Origin: Lineus longissimus
Lineage: Eukaryota; Nemertea; Pilidiophora; Heteronemertea; Lineidae
DNA: 64,000 nt
Assembly (NCBI RefSeq): GCF_910592395.1
Contig: NC_088326.1
Location: 9,863,001-9,927,000, forward strand
Direction of reading: 5' to 3'
Positions within the stretch are counted from its first letter, which is position 1. Each line of letters begins with the position of its first letter. This document shows positions 23,123 to 34,634 of this stretch, piece after piece. A program made the position numbers and the translations under genes. A model generated the notes under the pieces. That model was not told the DNA's origin, searched no databases, and saw nothing but the letters and a program-made list of their open reading frames with translations.

Positions 23123-26100
23123 CTAGGCTTGCGTGCTTGATGAGTTGTACGAACCTTTCTTGCATATGTATGGATACTCGGAAGTACAATCTTTATCCCA
23201 CCACTGCCACGGGTTACGCCTCTCTTGCCTCATTCGGACACACTCCTCGTGCTCTTCATTGAAATCTACTTCTGTATCAGTGATCTTGAAATCCACTGGC
23301 GTATCGTCCGTCCACTCTAGATTCTTGCCGGCTGGGTCTTTCAGACCGATCCAAGCGTCCTGTGCACCGCATCTGAATTACAAAGCGAACATAGACTATG
23401 ACGTCAGGGTTAGCCTTTAAAGTGGCAAGTAACACCCGCTACACAGAATTGGTCAATTGTGGCGTATTTAGTTTTTCGTGATAGCGCATCGATCCAAAGT
23501 GAAGCCCATTGTTTATCAGTACTGGGGGTGAGAAAATTCCAGCCATGAAATTCCTGGTCGGGGAAAAAAGAAAACAGAGACCGTGGCAAAAGAGAGTTGG
23601 CAGGTAGGGATGGAAAGGCTTCATACCATCCTCGGCTCCGATTCGCACTGGTAAGGGTGAGTGGATGGGTGGGCGGGGAAAACTTTCCGTTCTATCCTCC
23701 CGTTCTACCCGCGGCTAATACATGCTGCTAGTAATGTTGCCGAAGGATAACATGATGATGTTGGGTAGCTAGGGGCAGCTACCCTTTCATTCTAATATTA
23801 GAGGGGTTACTGGAGATGAGATTTGGGTTACTCTGAAACGATGTAGACGTAGTCCATTTGATACCATTATACCATTTAACGTCGCCATATTGAAAAATCA
23901 GTCCGCGTCACCACCAAATGGTGCTTGAGAAGAGGTCGAGCAGGTGGCAGCCTAGTGAATTGGCCAACATAATTCTACTAATGATAATTGATTCAATTAA
24001 TAATTTCAACATTTGTACGATTTTTTTTTCCATGTTTCGAATTGATATAGCTCGGTGACATGATAGAGTATGTTTGTAACTGACTCTAAAGCTTGAATGA
24101 CTTGAATTTGCAAAAGAAAAAAAAGGTAGAATCGGGTTTAAAAGAAGTAGTTTTTGGCGTCAAAGACGTAACTTATGGTGGATTTACACTGACGTTGGAG
24201 AAAATTCTTTCAAGAATCGATTCAAAGTTGGAAGTGCTTTTCCTACACAAAGACCACGAGAAAGCAAGTGACGTCACAAATTCAGACACGAATATTTCAC
24301 TTCGGATGTAAAGGCATTTGAGTTTCGTTTACGAAGTGCTTTCTCCAGTGAAAGCGACGAAATGAGACAGCTGCCGGTGTATATGAGTTTGAAATGTCCT
24401 AGCAAGGATAGAATGACCATAAAAAAGGATTATTTTATGCGCTTTGATAATTGAACTCGTGACGGCCATGGGCATTTATTTCATTCCTACACGGGTAGTC
24501 AACTGGAAAGCAAGTTAGTTTGCTAAGGTTCGCACGGCACACTACCGCTAGTGCATGATCGATACAGCTTCAACAATAAATAAAAAAGTCGGTGTTCTGA
24601 GACAAAACGTGTTACATGTTTGTCCGAGATAAAGATGAGAAAAAAAATTATGTTAATTTGGTAAAAAGTATAAAATGTCTGGCTTCCTTATTTGCCAATC
24701 ATCGTAGTTTCGTGATTAACATGTTATTATGTATGTTTATTCGTACAAAGTACAATACATACATGCTAATACACAAAATGCACGGTGAAAACGCAGTGCG
24801 TTGACAGCAATTATAGAGCCACAATTATTTACAATAAATTCAAATTTCTAGCTAGCTATGAACAGGTAAATTAATGAAAAGATATAAATTTTAGCACATT
24901 CCACATGAGGCACTCCGGCGGTAGACTCCCATCAACCGAGGAAGTCACCTAAGATGTACATAGATATTCCAATATCTCATTTATCTCCTCGATTGCTAGG
25001 AATCCACCACCCGAATCCCTCGTGTGGAGGAACTCCTGAATCTGAACGGCCAAGTTTGACGACGGCACAATACATGGTAAAAATGTCCTTCTAACCAGAT
25101 CCCTTCTAGATATTAAATGGCTTGCACAGATAAAAATCAGGGCTCTCCCACAGACGATCCACTTCCCGCAAATACCATCTGGGTGCAAAATTTCAGAAAA
25201 ACATTTGAAGATACATGGAGTTATGGACAAAGTTGATAAGACGCCTTTCAAGAGTAATCGTGATGTCATAATCATTAATAACTTACTCTTCAAGTATTGT
25301 AGCAACCAAGTCAAATTCCTCCTGGTTATGTAAACTTGCCAAATTGCCTTCGTTTTGAACGCATGAACTCTCAGCATTGGCAAAGTCCTTAGTTTCTCTT
25401 TCGTAGCGAAAGAAGGCCTCATTTGCCTTTCTCTGTACCCAATTTCCTTCTGGGCATGCGCACCATACACCTGAAATCGGCAGAGATTTGAATAACACCA
25501 AACGTTTTTTCCTTCCTCATAGATAGCTAAATTAGGAAGCTTTAAAGTCCTATGTCGTTCGTAAAAAAATTGAATTTGTAATTGAATGTGAATACTTTCA
25601 ATTGCGTTCATACACTGAATATAATTTTCAGCATTGCCTTTGTGTAAACAGATATACATGTTCAAATACTATAAATATCAATTTTCAAGAAATTTGAATT
25701 CATAATTACCGCACTACGGCATTGTGTATTAGTGGATTTCTATTTAACTGGACCACAAGTAATTACGAACGGCGTATCCTTTTAAACGCCAAGCAAAGGA
25801 ACGATTTCAATCGCTGCGACGATAATCGCTCGTTTGCAGTGGTTATTACGGGTCTCAGTGACAAGAGGGCTAACGCTGAGTCAAAGATTACCGGTGTTAC
25901 CCGCATAGAAGGTGCCTGTGAAGATTCTTTATAACAAAGGTCGTGACTGGACAGACCTCTCATCCCTGCTTGGGTACCACAAGTGAATGTTCTCTTGGAG
26001 CATAGTCAGCCTTGTGCATAATTGTATTGTGCCATTTTAACCTTTGGTGGTACCATTATAGGGAGGATTATATCATTAGGGAATAGTTCCCACAAAAAAT

Positions 26101-26397
26101 GTGCTAATGAAATCGTTGCTTTTGTCAATTCTCTCTTTGGGCAGGTAGGGACAGGGGAGGGATGAATGAACCTCAGTCAGAGGGCCTAATAAAACGCATT
26201 ATGTCTTTAATAACGGAGAAAATGATGGGATACTACACATGCGACGGCATGATGTTAAACAAGGGTGTTGTCCTCCTGGCCAGGTAAATCCCACGCCCAA
26301 GTTGTCCCGACAAATAAAATGAATGCCATTTTGGGGATATTGCATACTCACCGTTCCACAGTAGTAGAAACCAGTAACTCATCCGCACGATTCCCAT
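23123..26397 (-). CDS. Secreted C-type lectin-domain protein, three exons
   Basis: Exon 1 (26397-26352) encodes a signal peptide from MGIVRMSYWFLLLWN. Exon 2 (25470-25287) encodes the first half of a C-type lectin fold (CPEGNW, FRYERETKDFANAESSC, LASLHNQEE). Exon 3 (23372 to 23155, or read on to TAG at 23123) encodes AWIGLKD, WTDD, EECVRM, WWDKDC and YPYICKK. Phases fit throughout (1 then 2), and 46+184+250 bases give 159 residues. The usual EPN or QPD sugar-binding motif is absent, so calcium-dependent sugar binding is doubtful. The start ATG at 26397 was chosen over one 42 bases upstream because it gives a better signal peptide. A weak phase-1 donor (AAAG/GTTCGT) at 23155 would instead link it to the EGF exons. 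Confidence 0.8.
23400..25280. other. Lectin intron 2, non-coding
   Basis: The intron between lectin exons 3 and 2. The long frame at 24949-25665 (-) merely reads through exon 2 and its flanking introns in another frame. No other exon or repeat recurring in this window was noticed. Confidence 0.6.
26227..26311 (+). repeat. Dispersed repeat, copy 1
   Basis: About 85 bp, containing TCCTCCTGG, CCCAAGTTGTCCC and GATACTACA, recurs at 40231-40318 in the same orientation with roughly 75 percent identity. It lies just 3' of the lectin signal exon, in intron 1. Likely a fragment of an old mobile element. Confidence 0.6.
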
Positions 26398-26399
26398 CT

Positions 26400-28470
26400 T
26401 CGTTTGACTTGCAAAAACACTTTGAAATGAAACCCCCATCTTTGCAGAAGAACAGACGTGAGTTCCTCAAACTGTCAGACTTCCAATATGAATGACATAA
26501 CTGGTCGAAACACTCGATAAAATAATCAGAATCTTTAGTTAAGAATCTTACAATTTTGAAGATTTTTGATCCGTTTATAGAGGTGTACACCAAACCGAAT
26601 AAACCATTTACAAACCCCTGATAAGTAAATAAAGTGATTTATTTACACTTTCAATTGCTGCCGCTTGTATCTCTCGTTGTCTGACAATAACAACTAAATG
26701 AACTACTGATCTGTTTTATTGCGTTGACTGTTCAAAAGGTGGCTACTGACCAGGCATTGCATTTTCATGCTTTAAGCGCATGCGCAAACTCGAAATCGAA
26801 TATTAGGTTTGTTGTCGTCAGGCGAACAAAGAGTCCATGAAATCATCCTAAAATATTTACCTGATATGTAATATTTGTCTAATGATATATGATTAATGCT
26901 CTCTGAAAATTATCACGCTAATTATTAACGGTGGATAATGCATACAGATTATTAACGAAATGGTTTGAAGCTTATATGTTTCTATTTACAATTACAATAC
27001 GAGACAATGTAATATTTCGAAATAGTATGATATTCCGCAATTGGCCAACTGAGACAAGACCACAATTGATTTTTTAAGCCTTTTAGCAGTTAAATTGTCA
27101 ATGTTTGACCGCGACGCATCAAATACTGCGTGGGGTTGTGAATCTGAAATTTAGATTATGTTATTCCGGACAGTCGGGCAAGTCAATGGTGAAAAATAAA
27201 CTGGTAGTTCACCACGGAAATTTTTTGATAATCGACAAATTAGACAGACTGATATTTCCACTCTTTTCAGCCAACTGGTAGAAAAAACTCAAAACACGTC
27301 CCCTATTACCCAATTAGCAAAATTCGAAATTAATTTTTTCATCAAATAATTTCTTTATATCTGTTGACTTGCCACAGCAAATATTTTTTCAATACCTCTC
27401 CAAATATGTACTTGAGAGTTAAAAACATGCACTCGTCTAATTGATAGGCCTCGACCCTCCAACCTATGAATATTCGTTAGTGGTCTTGTCTCAACTTCTC
27501 CGTCCTTCTCCAATGCAGCCATAATATTCAAGCAACGTTTCTCTGCCAGTATTGGCTTCTATTGCACGCGTATTGCATGTATAATGCACGCAAATGTACG
27601 CTGTAAGAATGCTCGAACAAAATGCCTGTATGTGTGGCGATTTACTGAAGATCTTCGAGTCTGTAACCGTGTTGAATATTGTGATGTTATAGTTTACATT
27701 GTTACAACAACCACAACCTAGTATTGGTCTACCTTGTAACAACGACTACAACAGGAACAGGAACTAGAGGCCTTCTTGTGTATTGACATTTACCATGTAG
27801 CCATGCTGAATAAATGGAGCTATAAATCCACAAATATCATCTTTAATATCGGCCATCAACTTCACAAATATTACTTAAGTGAATAGTCATTTCGATTTTC
27901 AGCCAAACTCTCACCTCGTTTCAAATTATCGTCTGCACGAACAAACCTGGTCATACAGCAATTTTTTATATGCAACCACCTCAAAATCACTTTGTTTTAG
28001 GGGGAATTTTTCAGACAAAGTCTTGAAATGCAATATGACAACCTTTTTGAATTCATAGAATACCCCCCCCCCCCCCCAAAAAAAAAGTCTTGCAGTTTCG
28101 TGGATGTGGTATTTCACCACATTCAGATTGCAATGAACGACGTCGATATAAACAGTTCCGGTCAAGCGCAAGGAGGTTACTTCTGGTTCATCAAACTGAG
28201 TACATTATTCTGTGCAACAAAAGACTCGCTGAACCATGTCCAAGAAACTTTATAGGGTTTTAGGGACACGTGGTTTCTTTCACACCACTTAATTTTTATG
28301 CCACACAGACCGGCGAGTCTATTGTTTTCCATAATGGGTTTAACATCCATGATGGTATACCAGCGAAGCGATAGGCAATTATTATGATTCTAATTATAAA
28401 ATCGGGAAGATGCTTGGAAATGTTCTCCACCACACAGATTTTAAATCAATATTTAAAATCAGAGAAACGT
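26400..28470. other. Intergenic, upstream of the lectin gene
   Basis: AT-rich. It presumably holds the lectin promoter near its left edge, but no TATA box at a convincing distance could be assigned. No exon, RNA gene or repeat was recognised. Confidence 0.4.
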
Positions 28471-28662
28471 GATGAATGGGCATTGTCCATTCGCTCCGCC
28501 TCGGTCACGCCATGAATAAAGCCCTACACGATTGTCTGGTAATACAGCCCATTCAATTCATTTAAAATCCCATCGACCAATGGTAGTTGACTGCAAGTAG
28601 TGGTGTCTCTGGTCATAGGTCTGCGCCACGATCTGAGGCAATCAGTCCAATCCACTAGGCCT
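28471..28662 (+). repeat. About 190-bp dispersed repeat, copy 1
   Basis: Matches 52009-52199 in the same orientation, sharing GATTGTCTGGTAATACA, CAATTCATTTAAAATCC and GTCCAATCCACTAGGCCT. It ends 10 bp before the TTAA target of the next element, so the transposon landed beside an older repeat. It has no coding sequence and the family is unknown. Confidence 0.8.
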
Positions 28663-28675
28663 TGGAGTATCTTAA

Positions 28676-30389
28676 AGGGTAACTCGTGTCAAATTTCACC
28701 ATAATGTTTTAGCTGTTTTTGACAAATGACTACGTCACTTTCTCATAAATCGGTAAGATTTTCGAATAGAAATGCACATTTTCTAGAAATTGATGGTTCA
28801 ATCCCGCCCGGACGGCTCGCTTCGATGCCGTTTTTCGTTGATGACGTCACAACATGAACATTTTCGCGGTCGCGGTGGTTTACATTCAGCGATTTTATAA
28901 TAAATCTAATCAAAAAACGAAAATTTGAGCTTTACATTTGTGATCAACAATTAAAAACGGACGTATTTCCGCAAAGTTGTAAATCACATCATCGTATCAC
29001 TTTAACGTAAAAACTGAAGCAAGAAACATCTAAGCAAATCGCAGCGTGCACACGGTAACGAACAGAATAATTCCTACAATAATGAATTTTGTCAAATGAA
29101 GTGAGCGAAACGGGGCAAGTGCACGCATGCATATTGATATAAAATAGATAATCCACTCATACCATAATGCAAATAATAATCCTGAAATGTATTACAATTG
29201 TTTACCTCAATGAATATGATAGACGTTTGGTAAAAGTTTGATTATTGTACGAGAATATATTGAAAGCTTTAAATCTTCCCCGCGGTGAATAGTTCTAAGT
29301 CGTTTCGGGTTCGACCAGGTGCAAATGTTACGGTATGGGTGTCTCGAGATAGTGCGGACCCAATGTGTTGTATGTTATGTCCGTGTAGTATAAAGTGTCC
29401 GAGGAAAAAAATTATCGGCGCTTTCAAATATGAAATTGGGAAGCACTGCTGTTAAAGCGAACTTCGTACGAGCAATGCAATGCCCTCATCACTCGGTATC
29501 AAAACAATTGATGCGTCATCAAGACATACGCGAGTTTCTGAACGGAACCCTATTGCAGGCCCTTTTGTCCACATGTTTCAGACCAAGTCTAGCTTACTGA
29601 TCTGCGGTAAATCGGTAAATGAAAAAGTTCCTTTTCGACTGCCAATGAAAATGAAAAATGTATCCTGAAACGTTAGTCGTGCGTCTTTTCTTCTTCTTTT
29701 TTATGCAACATGATGGTTAGCCATAAAAAGTGCGAAGGACCTTCACCATTGATTTCTGTCACTGGCAACTTTGTGCACTTCTTGCGTAATCCCTTGAAGT
29801 TGAGGTACACTGTGAAGAGATCAAAACCGGTGTATCGTTTTCTGAATATTTTCGTTTATGAGTATTTCCCCTAGTTTTGTGAACACTGAAAGACAGTCTG
29901 ACACGTTTTTCTGTAATGTTTTTCGCCCTATTAAACATTTTGAAAAGTCATGGTATCTCTACTGCTGTCTATTGTGGAAACGCCAACACATTGAGGTAAA
30001 GCGCATACATGTACATGTGATGTTATGTACTCTGTTTCCCCACGTCTTTGGGCGCCATATTTGAAGTGATACTATGATGTGATTTACAACTTTGCGGAAA
30101 TACGTCTGTTTTTAATTGTTGATCACAAATGTAAAGCTCAAATTTTCCGTTTTTGATTAGATTTATTATAAAATCGCTGAATGTAAACCACCGCGACCGC
30201 GAAAATGTTCATGTTGTGACGTCATCAACGAAAACGGCATCGAAGCGAGCCGTCCGGGCGGGATTGAACCATCAATTTCTAGAAAATGTGCATTTCGATT
30301 CGAAAACCTTACCGATTTATGAGAAAGTGATGTAGTAATTTGTCAAAAACAGCTAAAACATTATGGTGAAATTTGACACGAGTTACCCT
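28676..30389. mobile_element. TTAA-flanked DNA transposon with 325-bp inverted repeats
   Basis: The left arm 28676-29001 and the right arm 30065-30389 are near-perfect inverted repeats, starting AGGGTAACTCGTGTCAAATT. TTAA flanks both ends (28672-28675 and 30390-30393), the target duplication typical of piggyBac and Kolobok elements. The AGGG tip fits Kolobok better than the CCC tip of piggyBac. The 1.06-kb core has no transposase-like frame, so the element is non-autonomous. Arm identity of roughly 97 percent by eye suggests recent movement. The arms include TGACGTCA, a CRE-like palindrome. Confidence 0.9.
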
Positions 30390-30817
30390 TTAAAAGGGTA
30401 GGTGTGGATTTCTATCTATTTCAAAGCATAGTTTAGAAGTAGTCTCGTAAACGCCTTTTCAACTTCGGAATCCCGATAGGATTGTCGGTGGCAATATCTT
30501 GTTGAGTTTCTCATACACGAACATGCATGAAAAATCTTTATAAGATCACTGTCATACTTTGGCTGAAGATCTTAAGATTATTGTAGAAATTGTAGATTTC
30601 CACGTTAATTCAAGCTTAACTAAAAGAAGATATTTATTTCGTCAGTATCTGAAACGGATTCTGAGATGTGTGTAGACCTGACAAAAGTGTCATTTGTTAC
30701 GAGAAAAAAAATGCTATGACTTTCAGAGCTGTTTGGTTACATTTCGAGTTGTGTCTCACGTAGGGGCACTTAAAGGTATGTTTCTAGTCATCATGATCAG
30801 GCGATCTACACAGCGCT

Positions 30818-31274
30818 TAAACCCATCGCACACTAGCCGCCAACTTCGGCGTTCACAGGCGTTTTTTGCCGCAAGAGTCCTGAACGCCGGAAAAATCCCT
30901 AATCTGCTACGAACGGCGTCAGCGAACGCGACTTGCCGCCACTTGCCGCAACTAAACGCCAAATATCTAACATGTTTGATTTTTGACGCGTGTCGCCGCA
31001 TTTGAACGCAAGAAGAAGCCAGGTGTGCTACGGATTGCCGCCTGACTTAGCGTCGGCGGCGAGGCTATGGCCAATCAGCTTGCGTCTTGATGTCACATGA
31101 TTTCGCGCTGCATGGCCCAGGATGGGTTAAAGTGGCGGAAACGACGCTACTGGACGTCAATTCTGCGCAGGCGTGCTCTGACCGGGATCCACTGGCCGCC
31201 AACTTTGGCGTCGAGAGGCGTCAGCCGAACGCTTCCAGTCGCCAAAGTTGGCGGCTAGTGTGCTGCGGGCTTTA
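30818..31274. mobile_element. About 450-bp MITE, copy C
   Basis: Independent copy of the element at 19571 and 21480, about 9-11 kb away. Its ends read TAAACCCATCGCACACTAGCC and the complement of TAAAGCCCGCAGCACACTAGCC. It lies about 225 bp upstream of the broken GT62 gene. Confidence 0.85.
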
Positions 31275-31499
31275 CAGACAATTGCAAACTAACTGCTCGT
31301 GGGCATTCAATACCACAAAGACATTGAGGGTACAGTAGCCAATGTGTAGTTGTCAATCGTCCTTATAATACATGGCCACTTTATATTAAGCATGGTGAGC
31401 ATTGTCTTATAATCGTGTTATGGTTGTGTCTTCTCCTCCTTTGTACCTGGTCGTGTAATCACTTTGCCTTTTTTTGTTTAAGGACAATTCGGGAGAAAA

Positions 31500-32535
31500 A
31501 TGAAAATAAACATCGCAAACTTTCACCGCCTCGCCGCCCAAGGCCGCCTCGCCAAACTCAAGCTACACATATTCGCTGCACTCGTCCTCATCGTTCTCAC
31601 AGTCATTGCTATCTCATCATTTGGCATGTCTGACAATATAGAATACCCCGGCCTGGGCTATGAAATAAAGCCCGAGTATTCTTATACTCTCTCTGCTACA
31701 CAACTCCGAGAAACGCCTCCCAATGTTCCGATCCTTGCTACAACATTTCAGCTACCCGCACCATTTGATATCAGTTGCTCTAGGGGAAGACGGTAGCACG
31801 GATAAAACTGCGGAACAAGCTGAATTGATGTTGAATTCTTTAAAAGGCGAATTCCGACGCGTCCAGTTCTTTCATTTTGCGGAGTTGGATAAGGACTTTG
31901 ATAAGCTCGAACGAAATGGTAAGTCGAACCCGCATGCGCATTTGAAACACGACGAGGAGTTCCAACATGAACGGAGAGCTCACTTAGCAAAGGCGTGAAA
32001 CTTGTTGTTGCGGAAAGGTCTAAAGGACGAAGACTGGGTTTTCTGGCTAGATAGTGATGTAAGGAAATCATCTAAGGATTTAATAGAGAGACTGCTTGAG
32101 ACTAAAAAGACTATCGTCGCACTTAATTGCTTGATTAAGTAAAACACTTTGTTTAAATCAAAGTATTTTACTTACGATGCAAATATCTGGAAAGAGACGA
32201 AGGCCTCTTTGGCATACCAGCGGCGGGAGAAACCCACCTATCTTTTCATGGAGGGAAACGACCAGAAGCGGCCTCTCAGACTCGGTCTCGCGGATTTATA
32301 CAAGGAAGGCGATCTGGTCGAAGTTGATGAAGTTGGTGCTTGTGCCTTACTCATCAAGACTTACCACCATAGGAAAGGCTTAATTTTCCCGGAGAACATT
32401 TACAAGAATCATATCGAAAGCGAGGGACTTGCAAAAATGGCGCAGGATATGGCTGTGAGGCTTTGGGCAATGCCGAGGCTGGCGGTCCTTTATGCGTGTA
32501 ATTATGAGTCCGCGCATGGCCCTTGCGCAGAGTAA
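31500..32535 (+). pseudogene. GT62 (Anp1/Mnn9-type) glycosyltransferase pseudogene
   Basis: A type II membrane start (transmembrane stretch about residues 22-42) is followed, after a frameshift near 31735-31760, by a frame containing YPHHLISVALGEDGSTDKT, DEDWVFWLDSDV, VGACALLIKTYHHRKGLIFP and ESEGLAKMAQDM. This succession, including the DSD metal-binding motif and the late His-rich FP...ESEG segment, is that of Golgi alpha-mannosyltransferases of family GT62, best known in fungi. The frame is broken by TGA 31996-31998 (an expected Arg codon) and TAA 32140-32142, with a likely deletion at the frameshift. No introns are apparent, so it is either a retrocopy or a decayed single-exon gene. Product activity is not expected. 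Confidence 0.75.
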
Positions 32536-32539
32536 TTGT

Positions 32540-34464
32540 TTACTTAGTCTATTGTAAGTTGCCCCGAATTTCGCTTTTGTTGATGTCCCATATGGCGGCG
32601 CTCTTTGCACAGGGTTTAAATAGTTCAGAATGAGGTTGAAACTCGGGCTAAATTGACGTCACACCTTTGTCACAACACCGCAACTTTCGTAGTTTTGCTG
32701 ATATTTTATTTAGTTTGGACGGAAATTGCCTCTGGATAATCAGATGGGATTATCAAAGTTTATTAGCTTTTTCCTTTTTATTGGCAGTACGGATGTGCTA
32801 TAACATGTATAACGTGATGTGTGTGTTTTTTAAAACTCTTTCCATGTTATTTGTTGTCGATTTCTTGAAGTCATATAATAGCAATGATGTACGGCCATCA
32901 AAACAGGTAAATAATAAATTGACTACGTGCTTGTAGGCCTATATGTCGGCCCTGTGCACGACCAAACCATGTTTAGGCCCATTTCCAGCTATCAAACCTG
33001 GAGCTTCGATTAGAAGTACAAAACGAAAAACAACTTAATCATAGTTGATATAGACCTCATTTAGCCTCAAGAAACATAATAACACCAACAACTGTATAAA
33101 GATAAACCATAGTCTACAGGCAAAATCTTCCTTTGAAAAATCTGTAGAGGAAATGGCCGTTTGAGTAATTAGTATAAAATATAGAATCCATGTATATTCT
33201 ATATAGGGATTTTTCAATAATGATGTGTAAGGGAGAAAATATACACATCTTTCATGACGGTTGGCATGTCGCCAACATTGATGTGATGTCATCTTGGAGG
33301 CCATTTGCAAGGTCACTGTGACCTTCTTGGTCTCCTGTGTATAATTTTTAAAATTTTTATGTCTGTATTAATTAGTTATGTCTATGAATGTACATGTACG
33401 CATACACGAAATAAAATACCTAAAACTAAATCATTAGAGATTCTTTATAGATCTGAGGGAATACAGATTCTACATGTAGCGTGAGTACTGTGTAAAGTCT
33501 AACAATGAAAACAAAATCTACAGGTGTGAACAATCTATGAACTTCTATGAACCTACATGTATGATAACGTCATCTTGTCAAGTTAGAAAGCCTTGGGGAA
33601 ATGTTCCTTGCTTTTTTTCTTCATGCCGAAACAGGCCTTCAGAAAATGATATTATTGTTTTGATTTGATGATTGTGACGAATCCTTCTTTCCTAATTGTT
33701 TTGACTTCACCCTGAGATTGTTGTGACCAATTTTTGACACTCGCTTATAGGAAGCTTTGGATAGATGGCGCCCTTGTTGCTGATCAAGCACTGACATGCT
33801 TCTTCCTTTCAACAAGTACATTTTAGTTTTGGTGAAATAGCGGCCCCTTTTCTTCTAAAGTTGTTATACTTAGAATATTTATTTTTGAGGTTATGGGTTT
33901 GTGCTCCTGTCTTTGGGCATCATACTTTGGAATTCGCTGTGTTATGACAGTGTCGGGTCCCAACTGTTGTTGGATCCTAACCATTATCGTAATGTTCCTG
34001 TGTCATCCGAAATATTACTGTTGGGTTACCACAGGCCTTCCCAGGTAAGGGTTGTATAGGGTACAACCCTGTCCTTGTAAGATTGTAGGAGGTATGTTAT
34101 AGACGGCCAGTGGAACGTTTTTGGGAGTTGACTTATTCAATAACATTTCCAATGCATTCTGATTCAATTTGTATTGTACCCTATTCCTACCTAGCGAGGG
34201 AATGTACACGATGCAATCTGCGCTTTGGACGAGACATGTAACAGGCGGTCAGTATCACTTGATGTTTTTGATGCATCTTGTTTCCTCTCAAGGACACTGA
34301 TACCGCCTTTGACGTGCCCCTTCCCCGAGGAGAGCAAGAAGAGACACTACAATCAACGACTAGAGGGAACAAGATGAAACGATAGCTTGCATGCTCTTAA
34401 AACAGTGGGTCCCTCTTTTGCCAGATGTGGGTTTGCCACTCTCGAATAGTAGTCGGTGCAACAA
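32540..34464. other. Intergenic, no gene recognised
   Basis: AT-rich, with only short open frames and no splice-consistent motif. ACATGTAC-type palindromes recur, as across the whole window. Nothing else is supported. Confidence 0.4.
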
Positions 34465-34634
34465 CCGGTGTGGCGGGGATAGTAGTCCTAGGGCTGATAG
34501 TCCGTGTAACAATAGCCCGCATTGCTAAATGTTTTGGTCAGGGTTAGCGGTACAATAGATCATGCTGCTTAATTGGTCAAATACAATGCTACCGGACTAT
34601 GACTCCAGGGGGACTATATCCGCTGTCACACCGG
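34465..34634. mobile_element. 170-bp MITE, copy 1
   Basis: Begins CCGGTGTGGCGGGGATA and ends in the inverted equivalent GTCACACCGG. A second copy at 45868-46037 has the same length and orientation and differs at only about two or three bases. No target duplication was evident. The pair's near identity implies recent activity or conversion. Confidence 0.9.

Noticed and set aside
24949-25665. 238-codon minus-strand frame
   Set aside because: It overlaps lectin exon 2 in a different frame and reads through predicted introns on both sides.
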